Shown here one piece after another: positions 1 through 7,570 of a stretch of 64,000 nt of DNA (position 1 is its first letter; each line of letters begins with the position of its first letter). The notes under the pieces are model-generated. The model did not search any database and had not been told where the DNA came from. It saw only the letters and a program-made list of their open reading frames with translations. The translations under genes were made by a program, and so were the position numbers. The DNA lies in contig JABLYX010000017.1 in assembly GCA_018265615.1 (NCBI GenBank), forward strand, positions 1-64,000, written 5' to 3'. Origin of the DNA: Lentisphaeria bacterium. GTDB lineage: Bacteria > Verrucomicrobiota > Lentisphaeria > Victivallales > Victivallaceae.

Positions 1-87
1 TACTTTGTGAAAGTTCAAGATTCTTGTTATGAGTATGTTTATATTGGGCCACCATTTCCCTTTCGCGAAAAGTTTCGGATTACATGA

Positions 88-116
88 ATGCAGCATATCT
101 GCTGCATCAGATATGC
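88..116. other. Overlapping inverted repeats
   Basis: Two mutually exclusive perfect hairpins share this stretch: ATGCAGCA/TGCTGCAT (88-95 with 100-107) and GCATATCTG/CAGATATGC (93-101 with 108-116). No gene is seen on either strand between 1 and 211, so the target is unknown. It could be an operator or a structured leader of a gene outside the window. Confidence 0.4.
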
Positions 117-148
117 ATGTTCAGGGTTGGAAATGCAACAGAAAAGTT

Positions 149-188
149 TTTCAGGCTTCGTTACCGGTACCGGAAGAGAAGCCTGAAA
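149..188 (-). terminator. Possible terminator after gpsA
   Basis: An 11-bp perfect inverted repeat (TTTCAGGCTTC, 149-159, with GAAGCCTGAAA, 178-188) lies 24 bp past the gpsA stop codon. Its loop contains a further CCGGTACCGG palindrome. The uridine run expected after the stem on the minus strand is weak, so intrinsic termination is only probable. Confidence 0.4.
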
Positions 189-211
189 CCTGTCGATATA
201 TGCCCGGCGTG

Positions 212-1204
212 TTATTCCGGTTTGGCGGTGCGCGACATCAGGTTCCGGATGGCGCTCGGCACATCGCGGTCGCGGTAGAGGATTGCGTAGATTTCGTCGA
301 TGATCGGAGTCTCCGCGCCGACCTTGCGCGCGAGGGTGTACGCCCCCTTCGCCGTCGTGACGCCCTCGGCTACGACCATCCCCATCGACGCGAGAATCTC
401 CGGGAGCTTCTTCCCGCGCCCGAGCTCCTCCCCGACGTGGCGGTTGCGGCTGTGGCCGCTTGTGCAGGTCACAATCAGGTCGCCGATGCCGCTCAGCCCG
501 GAAAAGGTCTGGGCGGAGCCCCCGAGCAGCTCTCCGAGTCTGCCCATTTCGGAGATTCCGCGGGTCATGAGCGCGGCTTTCGGGTTGTCCCCGAGCTTCA
601 TGCCGTCGATGATTCCGGCGGCGATCGCCATGACGTTTTTCAGCGCGCCGCCGAGTTCGACGCCGACGACGTCGCTGCCGGTGTAGACACGGAAATTGTC
701 ATTGATGAAAAGCTGCTGCACGAATTCCGCGTCATCCGGGTTCCGGGAAGCGGCGACAACCGCCGTCGGAACGCGGCGCGAAACCTCCTCCGCATGGCTC
801 GGCCCGGAGAGCACCGCGTAACGGTTCGGCCCGAGCACCTCGTCGACCATCTCGTTGATGAGCAGCCAACTGTCGACCTCGATCCCCTTGGCGACATCGA
901 GCAGCAGATGCTTCTGCGGGTCGAAATGCGGCTTCAGCTTTGCGAGCACGCTGCGCAGATACTGAGTCGGCGTCGCGAGCACGAGCAGCTCCGCGCCGTC
1001 GACCGCCCTGGCGATGTCCGGTTCGAATCCGAGCTCGTCCGGCAGCCGCACGCCGGGCAGGAAACGGACGTTCTCGCGCTTTTCGCGCATCTCTCCGAGA
1101 TATTCCGGGAACGGGCCGTAGCTGACCACCTCGTGTCCGTTGCCGATCAGGTTCATCGCCAGGGCCGTTCCCCAGGCGCCGTCGCTCAATACCGCAATCT
1201 TCAC
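212..1204 (-). CDS. gpsA: Glycerol-3-phosphate dehydrogenase [NAD(P)+]
   Basis: This cytoplasmic enzyme reduces dihydroxyacetone phosphate to sn-glycerol 3-phosphate, the backbone for phospholipids. The 330-residue length matches the family. An N-terminal Rossmann fold is followed by the GPSHAEE segment (about residue 134) and the ELGGALKNVMAIAAGI helix (about 204-219) that carries the catalytic lysine, then the SGIGDL and GHSRNR blocks typical of GpsA. The nucleotide-binding loop reads LSDGAWGTALA, where most GpsA proteins have GAGAWGTALA; the first glycine is replaced by serine. The start codon overlaps the plsY stop by four bases (ATGA), so the two genes are translationally coupled and supply successive steps of phosphatidic acid synthesis. 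Confidence 0.95.
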   Translation of the reverse strand: MKIAVLSDGAWGTALAMNLIGNGHEVVSYGPFPEYLGEMREKRENVRFLPGVRLPDELGFEPDIARAVDGAELLVLATPTQYLRSVLAKLKPHFDPQKHLLLDVAKGIEVDSWLLINEMVDEVLGPNRYAVLSGPSHAEEVSRRVPTAVVAASRNPDDAEFVQQLFINDNFRVYTGSDVVGVELGGALKNVMAIAAGIIDGMKLGDNPKAALMTRGISEMGRLGELLGGSAQTFSGLSGIGDLIVTCTSGHSRNRHVGEELGRGKKLPEILASMGMVVAEGVTTAKGAYTLARKVGAETPIIDEIYAILYRDRDVPSAIRNLMSRTAKPE

Positions 1205-1845
1205 CGCTGCTTCCCCCGTTTCGCGCCGCTGTCGAACCGGCTCTCGGTTCCGTTCAGCAGCCGCTTGATGTTTGAGACATGGCGCAGGATCGTCATCAGC
1301 GCGATGAGCGCGAAGAAGAAGACCGTCGACCCCGCCAGCGGGAATGGCGTACCGATTTTGAGCCCGAGGAAAAGCGCCGCTACGATCGGCAGCGCTGCCG
1401 CCGCCACGATGCTTGCCAGCGACACATAACGCGTCGTCAGGAACGTCGCGAGCCAGACCGCCAGTGCGCAGAGCAGCGGGTACGGCGCAAGCGCGAGCGC
1501 GACTCCCGCCGCCGTCGCGACTCCCTTGCCGCCTTTGAATTTCAAATAGACCGGGAAGACATGCCCGACGATGACCGCCAGCCCCGCGAGCAGTGCGAGG
1601 TTGGCCGTGTTGTGCGTGAAAGCCGCATTTACGAGGATCACCGGCAGCGCCCCCTTGAGGAAATCGAGGAAGAAGCAGATTTTGCCCTGCAGTTTGCCGA
1701 TGCTGCGCGTGACGTTGGTTGCTCCGATGTTGCCGCTGCCGACGGTGCGGATGTCAATGCCGTGCAGCCGTCCGATCAGGTAGCCGAACGGAATCGCGCC
1801 GATCAGGTACGAAGCCGCCGGAACGATGAAATATTCCAGATTCAT
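1201..1845 (-). CDS. plsY: Acyl-phosphate:glycerol-3-phosphate acyltransferase PlsY
   Basis: PlsY is an inner-membrane enzyme that transfers an acyl group from acyl-phosphate to glycerol 3-phosphate, giving lysophosphatidic acid. The 214-residue protein has the family's conserved loops: SYLIGAIPFGYLIGR near the N-terminus, GSGNIGATNVTR (about residues 37-48), the DFLKGALPV segment, GHVFPVYLKFKGGKGVATAAG (about 90-110) and a final RHVSNIKRLLNGTE tail. Several hydrophobic helices separate them. The start at 1845 was chosen because GGGAG precedes it at normal spacing; the frame stays open well upstream, but that part is antisense to the M24 peptidase gene. It leads the plsY-gpsA pair from a promoter shared divergently with the peptidase. 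Confidence 0.93.
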   Translation of the reverse strand: MNLEYFIVPAASYLIGAIPFGYLIGRLHGIDIRTVGSGNIGATNVTRSIGKLQGKICFFLDFLKGALPVILVNAAFTHNTANLALLAGLAVIVGHVFPVYLKFKGGKGVATAAGVALALAPYPLLCALAVWLATFLTTRYVSLASIVAAAALPIVAALFLGLKIGTPFPLAGSTVFFFALIALMTILRHVSNIKRLLNGTESRFDSGAKRGKQR

Positions 1846-1862
1846 GAAAATCTCCCGCATTC

Positions 1863-1892
1863 TTGATTGAAACCCGCTCGGGGGAATACTAT
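1863..1892 (+). promoter_or_regulatory. Sigma-70-type promoter for the M24 peptidase
   Basis: TTGATT (1863-1868) and TACTAT (1887-1892) are separated by 18 bp and lie about 55 bp upstream of the ATG at 1948. The match is good but rests on sequence alone. Confidence 0.5.
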
Positions 1893-1902
1893 ATTTCTCG
1901 AT

Positions 1903-1931
1903 AAAATACCGCTGAAACGTTTTTTTTGCAA
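1903..1931 (-). promoter_or_regulatory. Sigma-70-type promoter for plsY-gpsA
   Basis: On the minus strand TTGCAA (1931-1926) and TATTTT (1908-1903) are separated by 17 bp and lie about 58 bp upstream of the plsY start. It is interleaved with the divergent promoter of the M24 peptidase. Confidence 0.45.
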
Positions 1932-1947
1932 ATGAGGGAGAGTTGAA

Positions 1948-3057
1948 ATGCATAAAATCGTGCGCCTGATCGTCGCTTCCGGCGAAACGTCGAGCGATCT
2001 CCGATATGCGGCCGGATTTTCCGCGCCGGACGAATTCATCTGGTTCGACGACGGCGCCGGCCGCAGGGGAGTCGTCATGTCCGCGCTGGAATTCAGCCGC
2101 GCGGTCCGTTCGGTCCGCCGCGACACGGAGGTGCTGCCGGAACAGCGGTTCGGCGTGACGCGCGTTGAGATATTGAGGGCGCTCGCTGCTGAACTGCGGG
2201 CTGAGGGATTCCTTGTCCCGCAGGATTTTCCGCTGCTGTTGGCGGATACCCTGCGCGAAAGCGGCCTCGCGGTCGTAGCGGAGTCCGGGCCATTTTTCCC
2301 GGCGCGCGAATGGAAAACACCGGACGAGGTTGAAAAGATCACGCGTTCGCAGCGCGCGGGCGAAGCCGGCTGCCGCCGCGCGTTCGCCGTGCTGCGCGAG
2401 ACCGATACCGACTCCTCCGGGCGGCTGATCTGGAACGGCGAAGTGCTGACCAGCGAACTCCTGCGCGGCGAGATCGATGTCGAGATGGTCCGGCTCGGGA
2501 TGCTGCCGACGGGGACCATCTGCGCCGGAGGCGAACAGGGATCGCAGCCGCACAACGCCGGTTCCGGCCCGCTCTTTGCGAACCGGCCGATCGTCATGGA
2601 CATCTTTCCGCGCTCCGCGGAGACGGGCTATTGGGGGGACCTGACCCGCACGGTCGTCCGCGGCAGGGCCTCCGATATCGTGAAGCGCGCGTATGACGCG
2701 GTGCTCGCGGCACGTGAGCTGGGCAAATCGCTCGTCGCGCTCGGGGCGGATCCGGCGGAGATTCACCGCGCGGCGGCCGAAAGCATGGAGAAGGCCGGTT
2801 TCCGGACCGGGCAGGGTGAGAAGGCCGCGTTCGGCTTTTTTCACGGGCTCGGTCACGGTGTGGGGCTCGATATCCATGAGGCTCCGCGCCTCTCCCCGCG
2901 CAACCCGGTTCCGCTGCGCGGCGGCGAGGTCGTCACGGTCGAGCCCGGGCTCTACTATCCCGAGTGGGGCGGCATCCGGCTCGAGGATCTCGTCTACCTT
3001 TCTCCGGAAAAAGGCGCGCAGTGTCTGACCGAGCTCGAGGATTTTCTCGAACTTTGA
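1948..3057 (+). CDS. M24 family metallopeptidase (Xaa-Pro aminopeptidase-like)
   Basis: This is a probable cytoplasmic proline-specific aminopeptidase of the pita-bread fold. The N-terminal third resembles the creatinase-type domain. The catalytic C-terminal domain (about residues 130-369) carries the five expected metal ligands in order: Asp in VMDIFPRS, Asp in WGDLTRTV, His in FFHGLGHGVGLDIHE, Glu in VEPGLYY and Glu in GIRLEDLV. The SD sequence AGGGAGAG precedes the ATG. It is transcribed divergently from plsY. The substrate cannot be assigned; Xaa-Pro dipeptidase is the main alternative. No signal peptide is visible. Confidence 0.9.
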   Translation: MHKIVRLIVASGETSSDLRYAAGFSAPDEFIWFDDGAGRRGVVMSALEFSRAVRSVRRDTEVLPEQRFGVTRVEILRALAAELRAEGFLVPQDFPLLLADTLRESGLAVVAESGPFFPAREWKTPDEVEKITRSQRAGEAGCRRAFAVLRETDTDSSGRLIWNGEVLTSELLRGEIDVEMVRLGMLPTGTICAGGEQGSQPHNAGSGPLFANRPIVMDIFPRSAETGYWGDLTRTVVRGRASDIVKRAYDAVLAARELGKSLVALGADPAEIHRAAAESMEKAGFRTGQGEKAAFGFFHGLGHGVGLDIHEAPRLSPRNPVPLRGGEVVTVEPGLYYPEWGGIRLEDLVYLSPEKGAQCLTELEDFLEL

Positions 3058-3065
3058 GGAATCGG

Positions 3066-3086
3066 TCCGTAAAAAAACGGAATTTT
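3066..3086 (+). terminator. Weak intrinsic terminator after the M24 gene
   Basis: A short hairpin, TCCGT/ACGGA with an A6 loop, is followed directly by ATTTTT nine bases past the peptidase stop. The stem is only 5 bp. Confidence 0.35.
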
Positions 3087-3137
3087 TCTCTCCCCCCTCT
3101 TGTTTTGTTTTGTGCTTCTCAGGTATCATATTTGCAG

Positions 3138-3153
3138 CGTCAAATGTTTGACG
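3138..3153. promoter_or_regulatory. 16-bp perfect palindrome, operator-like
   Basis: CGTCAAA and TTTGACG flank a central TG, giving a perfect 16-bp palindrome about 20 bp upstream of a decayed gene. Its size and symmetry are those of a dimeric repressor operator. No adjacent regulator is present to assign it to. Confidence 0.45.
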
Positions 3154-3171
3154 TTATGAATTAACCTTTAT

Positions 3172-3880
3172 TTGAGTTGCAATTATGGCGCATCCGGACG
3201 AACTGCCCCATATGTTCGCCTCCGGATTGGCGGGCGGCGTGGTGTGCTGCGGCTGGACGGGGAGCGGATCGGGGAGTTCATCATCTCCGGTCTGCTGGAC
3301 CGTGCCGTTACAGTCGGGCCGCAGTTGGAATTGCCGCGTGAAGTCCGTGCCGTCGATGTGCCGGATCGCCGCGTCGGAAACCCGGGATGAGTTCAGTATT
3401 GCAACGCCGGGGGACAAACGCGGCAACGCGACGCCGATGGCTGTTGCGGTCAGGGTGTTCCGGCGGGAGATGATTTCTCCGTCGGAACAATGGATTCCGC
3501 TCGAAAAGTGGACTCCCGCTCTGGGGCACACGCTTCAGTCTGACATCGAAGCTGAATTCCGGGTGGGTGCTGCGGAAGGGGAAAACCTGCGGTTCGAAAT
3601 TCTGGTCTGCGACGGAAAGCGTGTCTGCGGGCATTCCGCGAAGGAGGCGCGGGAGGGGATGGTGGAGGGGGCGTCCTTCTCCTTCTGCCGTCCGGACGGG
3701 AAGAGTTCGCTCGATTCGATCAAGCTTCCGGTCTCGGAATTCGGCCTGTCGCTTCTGGTCAACAGCGACAGCGGAACCGGGCGCAACGGCTGCCTCTCCC
3801 GGAGCGGCGGTATCGGGGACGGCAGGCAGCCGGCACTTTCCCCTCTGCTCAAGCTCCGCAGAAAGAGCCGTTTCAGCTGA
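3172..3880 (+). pseudogene. Frameshifted remnant of a CBM9-like secreted protein
   Basis: Two reading frames look protein-coding in succession. Frame A (about 3196-3390) gives RLRIGGRRGVLRLDG, then LLDRAVTVGPQLELPREVRA. Frame B takes over at about 3390 and runs to 3880, with GDKRGNATPMAVAVRVF and SDIEAEFRVGAAEGENLRFE. It ends in FGLSLLVNSDSGTGRNG, which resembles the end of the CBM9/DOMON-like module on the C-terminus of the GH at 14829-17468. A plausible start with SD and a signal peptide are both missing. The simplest reading is a 3' fragment of a sugar-binding or glycosidase gene with a frameshift near 3385-3395. The family link is an inference from short motifs. Confidence 0.5.
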
Positions 3881-3886
3881 ACGCCC

Positions 3887-3932
3887 GAAACTCCCCGGAC
3901 AAATTGCATGTCCGGGGAGTTTCAGTTTTTTT
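3887..3932 (+). terminator. Strong intrinsic terminator
   Basis: A perfect 15-bp stem (GAAACTCCCCGGACA at 3887-3901 with its complement at 3909-3923) and a 7-base loop are followed by a T7 tract (3926-3932). It ends transcription of the decayed gene before the EIIA gene. Confidence 0.85.
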
Positions 3933-3942
3933 GCGCACTTGC

Positions 3943-3970
3943 TTTACATTCCGGAAAACGGCTGTATATT
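3943..3970 (+). promoter_or_regulatory. Sigma-70-type promoter for the EIIA gene
   Basis: TTTACA (3943-3948) and TATATT (3965-3970) are spaced by 16 bp, just after the terminator and about 50 bp upstream of the chosen EIIA start. Confidence 0.5.
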
Positions 3971-4020
3971 ATATGGAATTGTATTTGGACTGCTGTTTTA
4001 AGGAAAGGCTTTTTCCCGCA

Positions 4021-4494
4021 ATGGACGATTCCTCCGACGGAGAGTTTCGATTATCCGGCCGACTGGCGCCGGAGCGGTGCGCGGTGCTCGAATGCGCCGG
4101 TAAAAACGAGACGCTGGATGCGTTGATCGACCTTCTGGCCCCTTTTGCCGGTTCCGGCGGCAGGGCGGGCCTTGCAGAAGCCATCTATGCCCGGGAAAAG
4201 CTCCTGAGCACCGGAATCGGGCTCGGAATCGCGATTCCGCATGTCCGCCTTTCGACGGCGGAGGATCTTACGGCCGCCGCGGCGCTGGTTCATGACGGAG
4301 TTTCCGATTACGGCAGCGTGGATTCCATACCGGTCCGCCTTGTCGTCATGATTGTGGCGCGCGCCGATCAGCACGAGCTTTATCTGCGCGTCCTCTCCCG
4401 GCTCAGCACGTCCCTGAAGGATGATGCGTTCCGCGACCGGGTTTTCCATTGCGCCTCCGCCCGGGAGCTTTACGGGCTGCTCGGCGAGTGCTGA
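4021..4494 (+). CDS. PTS EIIA domain protein (fructose/nitrogen type)
   Basis: This is a 157-residue stand-alone IIA domain of the mannitol/fructose/nitrogen class. The phospho-accepting histidine lies in GIGLGIAIPHVR (His74), and the VRLVVMIVA strand and LRVLSRLSTSLKDDAFRD helix match the fold. No EIIB or EIIC gene is nearby, so a regulatory (PtsN-like) role is more likely than sugar uptake. The ATG at 4021 was chosen because AAGGAAAGG lies upstream; an in-frame ATG at 3973 would add 16 residues but overlaps the region just after the promoter. The gene lies 62 bp upstream of nadC and may be cotranscribed with it. Confidence 0.85.
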   Translation: MDDSSDGEFRLSGRLAPERCAVLECAGKNETLDALIDLLAPFAGSGGRAGLAEAIYAREKLLSTGIGLGIAIPHVRLSTAEDLTAAAALVHDGVSDYGSVDSIPVRLVVMIVARADQHELYLRVLSRLSTSLKDDAFRDRVFHCASARELYGLLGEC

Positions 4495-4556
4495 CCTCAT
4501 TGTCAATCGAACGTCCGGCGGGAATGCCGGCGCAATATAACGGAGAAAGGTAAGAA

Positions 4557-5441
4557 ATGATTCAGGAAGATGCGGTTCCGCAGATCGATTGGGGTCGTGC
4601 GGATCTGTTGATCGAACTCGCCCTCAACGAAGACCTCGACACTACCGGGGACGTGACCACTTCGTCAGTCGTGCCGGAGGAAGCCGCCGCGACCGCGGTG
4701 CTGCGCTGCAAGGAGCCGCGCATGGTGCTCGCCGGCATCCAGATCGCGGAACGGGTCTTCAAGATGGTCGAGCCGCGGCTGCAGTTCCGAACCATGAAGG
4801 ATGACGGCGACGTGTGCGAATACGGCGAAATCATCGCCGAAATCTCCGGCCCCGCGCGCGGCATCCTTGTTGCGGAGCGGACCGCGCTGAACTTTCTGCA
4901 GCGGCTTTGCGGCGTCGCCACCACGGCGTCGAAGTATACCGAGGCGCTGAGCGGCACCAAGACCGAGATTCTCGACACGCGCAAGACCACGCCGGGATTC
5001 CGGAACCTCGAGAAGTACGCCGTCGCAATCGGCGGCGCAACGAATCACCGGGTCGGCCTTTACGACCGGGTCATGATCAAGGACAATCACCGTGAGCTCG
5101 CGGCGATGGAGGGGGCGGGGGGCATCACCCGCTCCGTCAGGCGCGCACGGGAGAAATACCCGGACCTCGAAATCGAAGTCGAGGCGGACAACCTCGACGA
5201 GGTGCGCGAAGCCGCCGAAGCCGGCGCCGAATATATCATGCTCGACAATATGTCCGACGATATGATGGCCGAGGCGGTGAAGCTCGTCGCGGGCCGTGCG
5301 AAGCTCGAGGCTTCCGGAGGCATTACGCTTGAGCGGCTGCCGCGCATCGGCAAGCTCGGAGTGGATTTCGTTTCGAGCGGAGCGCTGACCCATTCGGTCA
5401 AGGCCGCGGATATTTCGCTCGATATCGAGGTTGAGAAATGA
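4557..5441 (+). CDS. nadC: Nicotinate-nucleotide pyrophosphorylase (carboxylating)
   Basis: NadC converts quinolinate and phosphoribosyl pyrophosphate to nicotinate mononucleotide, CO2 and pyrophosphate in de novo NAD synthesis. The 294-residue protein has the full family pattern: LNEDLDTTGDVTT near the N-terminus, ERTALNFLQRLCGVAT, the DTRKTTPGFRNLEKYAV block that binds phosphoribosyl pyrophosphate, NHRVGLYDRVMIKDNH, EVEADNLDE, MLDNM and EASGGITLERL at the end of the barrel. GGAGAAAGG precedes the ATG. The last four bases overlap the ruvA start. Confidence 0.96.
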   Translation: MIQEDAVPQIDWGRADLLIELALNEDLDTTGDVTTSSVVPEEAAATAVLRCKEPRMVLAGIQIAERVFKMVEPRLQFRTMKDDGDVCEYGEIIAEISGPARGILVAERTALNFLQRLCGVATTASKYTEALSGTKTEILDTRKTTPGFRNLEKYAVAIGGATNHRVGLYDRVMIKDNHRELAAMEGAGGITRSVRRAREKYPDLEIEVEADNLDEVREAAEAGAEYIMLDNMSDDMMAEAVKLVAGRAKLEASGGITLERLPRIGKLGVDFVSSGALTHSVKAADISLDIEVEK

Positions 5442-6043
5442 TTGCCCGGCTGACCGGGATCGTGGCTGAATCCGGCTTTGCCGGATGTGTGCTCGATGTC
5501 CACGGCGTCGGCTACGAGGTCGCGATTCCGCTCTCCACATTCGAGAAGCTGCCGCAGCCCGGGAACGAGGCGACGCTGCTCATTTACACGCAGGTGCGCG
5601 AGGACGCGATCGTGCTGTTCGGCTTCGCCACGCCGGAGGAGAAGAATCTCTTCAAACAGCTTCTGAATGTCTCCGGCATCGGCGGAAAGCTGGCGTTGAG
5701 CGTGCTCTCCGCGCTGCCGGTCGCAAACTTCTGCGCCGCGGTGCAGTCGAGCGATGTGAAGGCGCTGTCGCGCATTCCCGGGATCGGCAAGCGGACCGCC
5801 GAGCGGCTCGTCGTCGAGCTGAAGGACAAGGTTACTTCAACCGGGGCGGCAAGCGTGTTTGCTTCGCCGGGGGCGGGTTCCGCGGCCACGGCGGTCGGGG
5901 ATGCGGCGCTGGCGCTCGAACAGCTCGGATTCAAGCGCGAGGCGATCGACAAGGTTCTGAAAACGCTGGCGGCGGAGCTGCCGAAAACGGAGCAGGACAG
6001 CGAGACCCTGCTCCGCCAGGCGATCATCCGGCTGAATTTTTAA
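5438..6043 (+). CDS. ruvA: Holliday junction branch migration protein RuvA
   Basis: RuvA binds four-way junctions and loads the RuvB motor. The 201-residue protein has domain I (MIARLTGIV to about residue 65, including the HGVGYEV strand and FGFATPEEKNLF), two helix-hairpin-helix motifs (LNVSGIGGKLAL, about 76-87, and LSRIPGIGKRTAERLVVELKDK, about 110-131), a short linker and the C-terminal domain III with LEQLGFKREAIDKVL that contacts RuvB. It overlaps nadC by four bases. ruvB and ruvC are not in the window. Confidence 0.96.
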   Translation: MIARLTGIVAESGFAGCVLDVHGVGYEVAIPLSTFEKLPQPGNEATLLIYTQVREDAIVLFGFATPEEKNLFKQLLNVSGIGGKLALSVLSALPVANFCAAVQSSDVKALSRIPGIGKRTAERLVVELKDKVTSTGAASVFASPGAGSAATAVGDAALALEQLGFKREAIDKVLKTLAAELPKTEQDSETLLRQAIIRLNF

Positions 6044-6056
6044 GGGGGAGGGGATC

Positions 6057-7526
6057 ATGCGACGGAAAGCCCGGAAGCTTCTGTATGCGGGAGTCGCATT
6101 CCTGCTGCTTTTCGCTGTCCTTTATACGAAGGATGAGGTTACGCTGGCCGGGAACGAGTCGTCGCGCTTCGGCGTGGTGCAGGCGATCGGCGAGCAGGGC
6201 GTGTTTCATATCGAGCAGACGAATTTCGCTTCGACGGTCGACAAGGTGGAACGCGACGGGCACCTCTACTCCGACAAGCCGCTGCCGCTGAGTTTCTGCG
6301 CGGCGCTGGTTCACGGAGCGGTTCACCGGGTGACGGGGATCAACTTCACGGACAACCGGATGTTGGCGATCTATCTTGTGAATCTGCTGGTTTCCGGCGG
6401 GTGCAACATCCTTCTGTTTCTGCTGATGTTCAACCATCTGCGCCGGACATCGCGCGGCAGGATCGAGCTGAAGTTCCTGTTGGCGCTCGCGATGTGCCTG
6501 ACGACCTGGCTGGGCAGCTATTCCGTCATATTGAACAACCATACGCCGGCGGCGCTGGCGCTGCTCGGCATGGTCGTCGCGCTGGAGAAATTCCGGCGTC
6601 GGCCGACCCTTCAGGCGGCGGTTCTCGCAGCGGCCGCGGCGGGGATCGCCGGGGCGCTCGATATCCCGCTCGGACTTCCGGCCGGGGCGGCGGCGCTTGC
6701 AGGGATCTGGTTCACGGCTCCCGCCGGGGATCGATGGAAACCGCTCGGCGCGGCGGTCGTCACGGGCGGCGCGGTCTGCCTTGCGGTGCTGCTGCTGAAC
6801 TTCGTCGCCTACGGTACGCCGGTGCCGCTCTATGTGGCGGGGAACAGCGGGACGTTCGGAATCGGGATCGTCTGGTCGAACCTCGCGGATTACTGGTTCC
6901 AGTCACTGTTCGGATTCCGGGGATTGTTCAGCTATCAGCCGTTCCTGCTGCTGATCTTCCCGGCGGTATGGTGTCTGCGGCGGAAACTGCGCGTCTCCGA
7001 CTGGTGCGGACTCGGCACGGCGGCGGCGCTCATCTGCTTCTACATGACTTTTACGAACGAGTACGGGGGGGCCTCCTACGGGATGCGCTACCTGGTTCCA
7101 GTCATCCCGGTTTTCTGGCTGGTGATCTCGCGCTGGATCCTCTCATGGCGGCTCGCGGCGTGGAAGCTGATTCCGGTGGTCATCCTGCTGCTGTGGGGTG
7201 CGGTGACCGCGCTGGTCGGCGCTTACTCCCCGTTCTGCATCGCGAATGAAGGGGGGCGAACCCCCGAACACCATTTCTCCAATTCGATCCGCAGCCCGTT
7301 CTGGGGAAATCTGCTGCTCATGAATTTCGAGCGTGATCCGGAGGGTAAATACACGCAGCTCATGATTGACTCCTTCGGGTTGGAGAATGCCTATCTGCAC
7401 ATTTTCCACTCCGGCATCCATATGAGGAGGCCGGAGCTCGTCGCGCAGCTGCTGCAAAGCTCCCTTGCCGAACGGCTCGGTGTGAAGAAAGGGCCGGGGA
7501 ACGGTTCCCCGGCCGGCCGGCGCTGA
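6057..7526 (+). CDS. Polytopic membrane protein, GT-C glycosyltransferase-like
   Basis: This 489-residue integral membrane protein has about ten hydrophobic helices. After the first helix comes an extracytoplasmic loop with NESSRFG and HLYSDKPLPLS. That arrangement resembles GT-C enzymes of the ArnT/PMT type, where an acidic residue after the first helix acts in catalysis from a polyprenyl-phosphate sugar donor. A second loop carries GTPVPLYVAG and YGGASYGMRYLVPVIP, which also fits that superfamily. The substrate is unknown. It begins 13 bp after ruvA behind GGGGGAGGGG and is probably in the same transcript. Confidence 0.6.
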   Translation: MRRKARKLLYAGVAFLLLFAVLYTKDEVTLAGNESSRFGVVQAIGEQGVFHIEQTNFASTVDKVERDGHLYSDKPLPLSFCAALVHGAVHRVTGINFTDNRMLAIYLVNLLVSGGCNILLFLLMFNHLRRTSRGRIELKFLLALAMCLTTWLGSYSVILNNHTPAALALLGMVVALEKFRRRPTLQAAVLAAAAAGIAGALDIPLGLPAGAAALAGIWFTAPAGDRWKPLGAAVVTGGAVCLAVLLLNFVAYGTPVPLYVAGNSGTFGIGIVWSNLADYWFQSLFGFRGLFSYQPFLLLIFPAVWCLRRKLRVSDWCGLGTAAALICFYMTFTNEYGGASYGMRYLVPVIPVFWLVISRWILSWRLAAWKLIPVVILLLWGAVTALVGAYSPFCIANEGGRTPEHHFSNSIRSPFWGNLLLMNFERDPEGKYTQLMIDSFGLENAYLHIFHSGIHMRRPELVAQLLQSSLAERLGVKKGPGNGSPAGRR

Positions 7527-7544
7527 CGCAAAGAAGCGCCCCGT

Positions 7545-7563
7545 TCCCGCGACATGCGCGGGA
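7545..7563. terminator. Hairpin between convergent genes
   Basis: TCCCGCG and CGCGGGA form a perfect 7-bp stem with a 5-base loop, midway between the convergent GT-C-like and oxidoreductase genes. There is no T tract, so its terminator role is uncertain. Confidence 0.3.
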
Positions 7564-7570
7564 TCAGGGT

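Noticed and set aside
4831..7249. Overlapping frames in nadC, ruvA and the GT-C-like gene
   Set aside because: The conserved family motifs lie in the annotated frames only.
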